Assembly (NCBI GenBank): GCA_903854365.1
Contig: CAINWE010000072.1
Coordinates: forward strand, 1-6,141
Length of the DNA: 6,141 nt
From: Oligoflexia bacterium
GTDB taxonomy: Bacteria; Bdellovibrionota; UBA1018
Direction of reading: 5' to 3'
Positions 6,018-6,141 of the stretch are shown here, in pieces. Each line of letters starts with the position of its first letter. The stretch's first letter is position 1. The notes under the pieces were generated by a model, which saw only the letters and a list, made by a program, of their open reading frames with translations, did not search any database and was not told where the DNA came from. The position numbers and the translations under genes are program-made.

Positions 6018-6141
6018 AAGGCACTTCAACGCGTTCCAGAATCATTTTTACGATCTGCTCGCTATCGATCCCCTCAGCTTCCGCATCAAACGACACCATC
6101 ACCCGGTGTCGTAGCACGTCGTACGCAATCGCCTTGACGTC
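6016..6141 (-). CDS. moxR: MoxR-family AAA+ ATPase, C-terminal 41 residues only (5' part beyond window)
   Basis: The frame enters at the right edge on an exact codon boundary and ends at TAA (6016-6018). The visible part begins DVKAIAYDVLRHRVMVSFDA, then EAEGIDSEQIVKMILERVEV and a final P. The pattern (D)-V-K-A-I-A-x-D-V-L-R-H-R, then S-x-(D/E)-A-E-A-E-G, and a terminal RVxVP is the characteristic end of MoxR ATPases: the helical lid with its arginine-rich segment. The Walker A, Walker B and sensor motifs lie outside the window and cannot be checked. Position directly before a DUF58 gene and batA/batB supports the call. MoxR proteins are thought to use ATP to remodel or load MIDAS/VWA partners. 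The operon promoter is expected upstream of this gene. Confidence 0.9.
   Translation of the reverse strand, partial: DVKAIAYDVLRHRVMVSFDAEAEGIDSEQIVKMILERVEVP

Overview
The window is one tightly packed, entirely minus-strand stretch of a MoxR/Bat (Bacteroides aerotolerance-type) gene cluster. In the direction of transcription (right to left) it reads: the last 41 codons of a MoxR-family AAA+ ATPase; a DUF58 protein with a VWA-like metal site; a signal-peptide/Ig-like/TM protein whose cytoplasmic tail resembles DUF4381 and the BatD C-terminus; BatA (membrane-anchored VWA); a BatB-BatC fusion (membrane-anchored VWA followed by TPRs and a K/Q/E-rich tail); and BatD, which runs off the left edge. 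There is no noncoding stretch longer than 17 bases. No tRNA, rRNA, CRISPR array, insertion sequence, promoter or terminator was seen. The operon promoter should lie upstream of moxR, beyond the right edge, and any terminator beyond the left edge.

Four of the five junctions overlap (about 53, 14, 4 and 35 nt), and the fifth has a 17-nt gap with the next gene's Shine-Dalgarno overlapping the moxR stop. This points to one polycistronic, translationally coupled unit. Two starts are best moved inward from the longest reading frame: BatB-BatC starts at 3075, giving an ATGA overlap with the batA stop, and the DUF4381-like gene starts at 5172.

From knowledge of the family, MoxR ATPases are thought to act as chaperones or remodelling factors working with VWA proteins, often through metal-ion-dependent adhesion sites (MIDAS). 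Here three consecutive MIDAS proteins are visible: DUF58 (soluble), BatA and BatB (inner membrane). BatC-type TPRs and BatD-type beta-sandwich domains probably provide the periplasmic protein-interaction surfaces. The cluster's biochemical role is still poorly defined; envelope integrity and stress tolerance are the usual proposals.

The organism is a Gram-negative-type bacterium with moderate GC (by eye about 50%). The cluster order and the BatB-BatC fusion fit proteobacteria in the broad sense, including Bdellovibrionota/deltaproteobacterial lineages, but this assignment is a weak inference. I see a known, under-characterised system and no clearly undescribed one. The most notable details are a signal-peptide-like segment kept inside the BatB-BatC fusion and a probable small BatD paralogue in the same operon.
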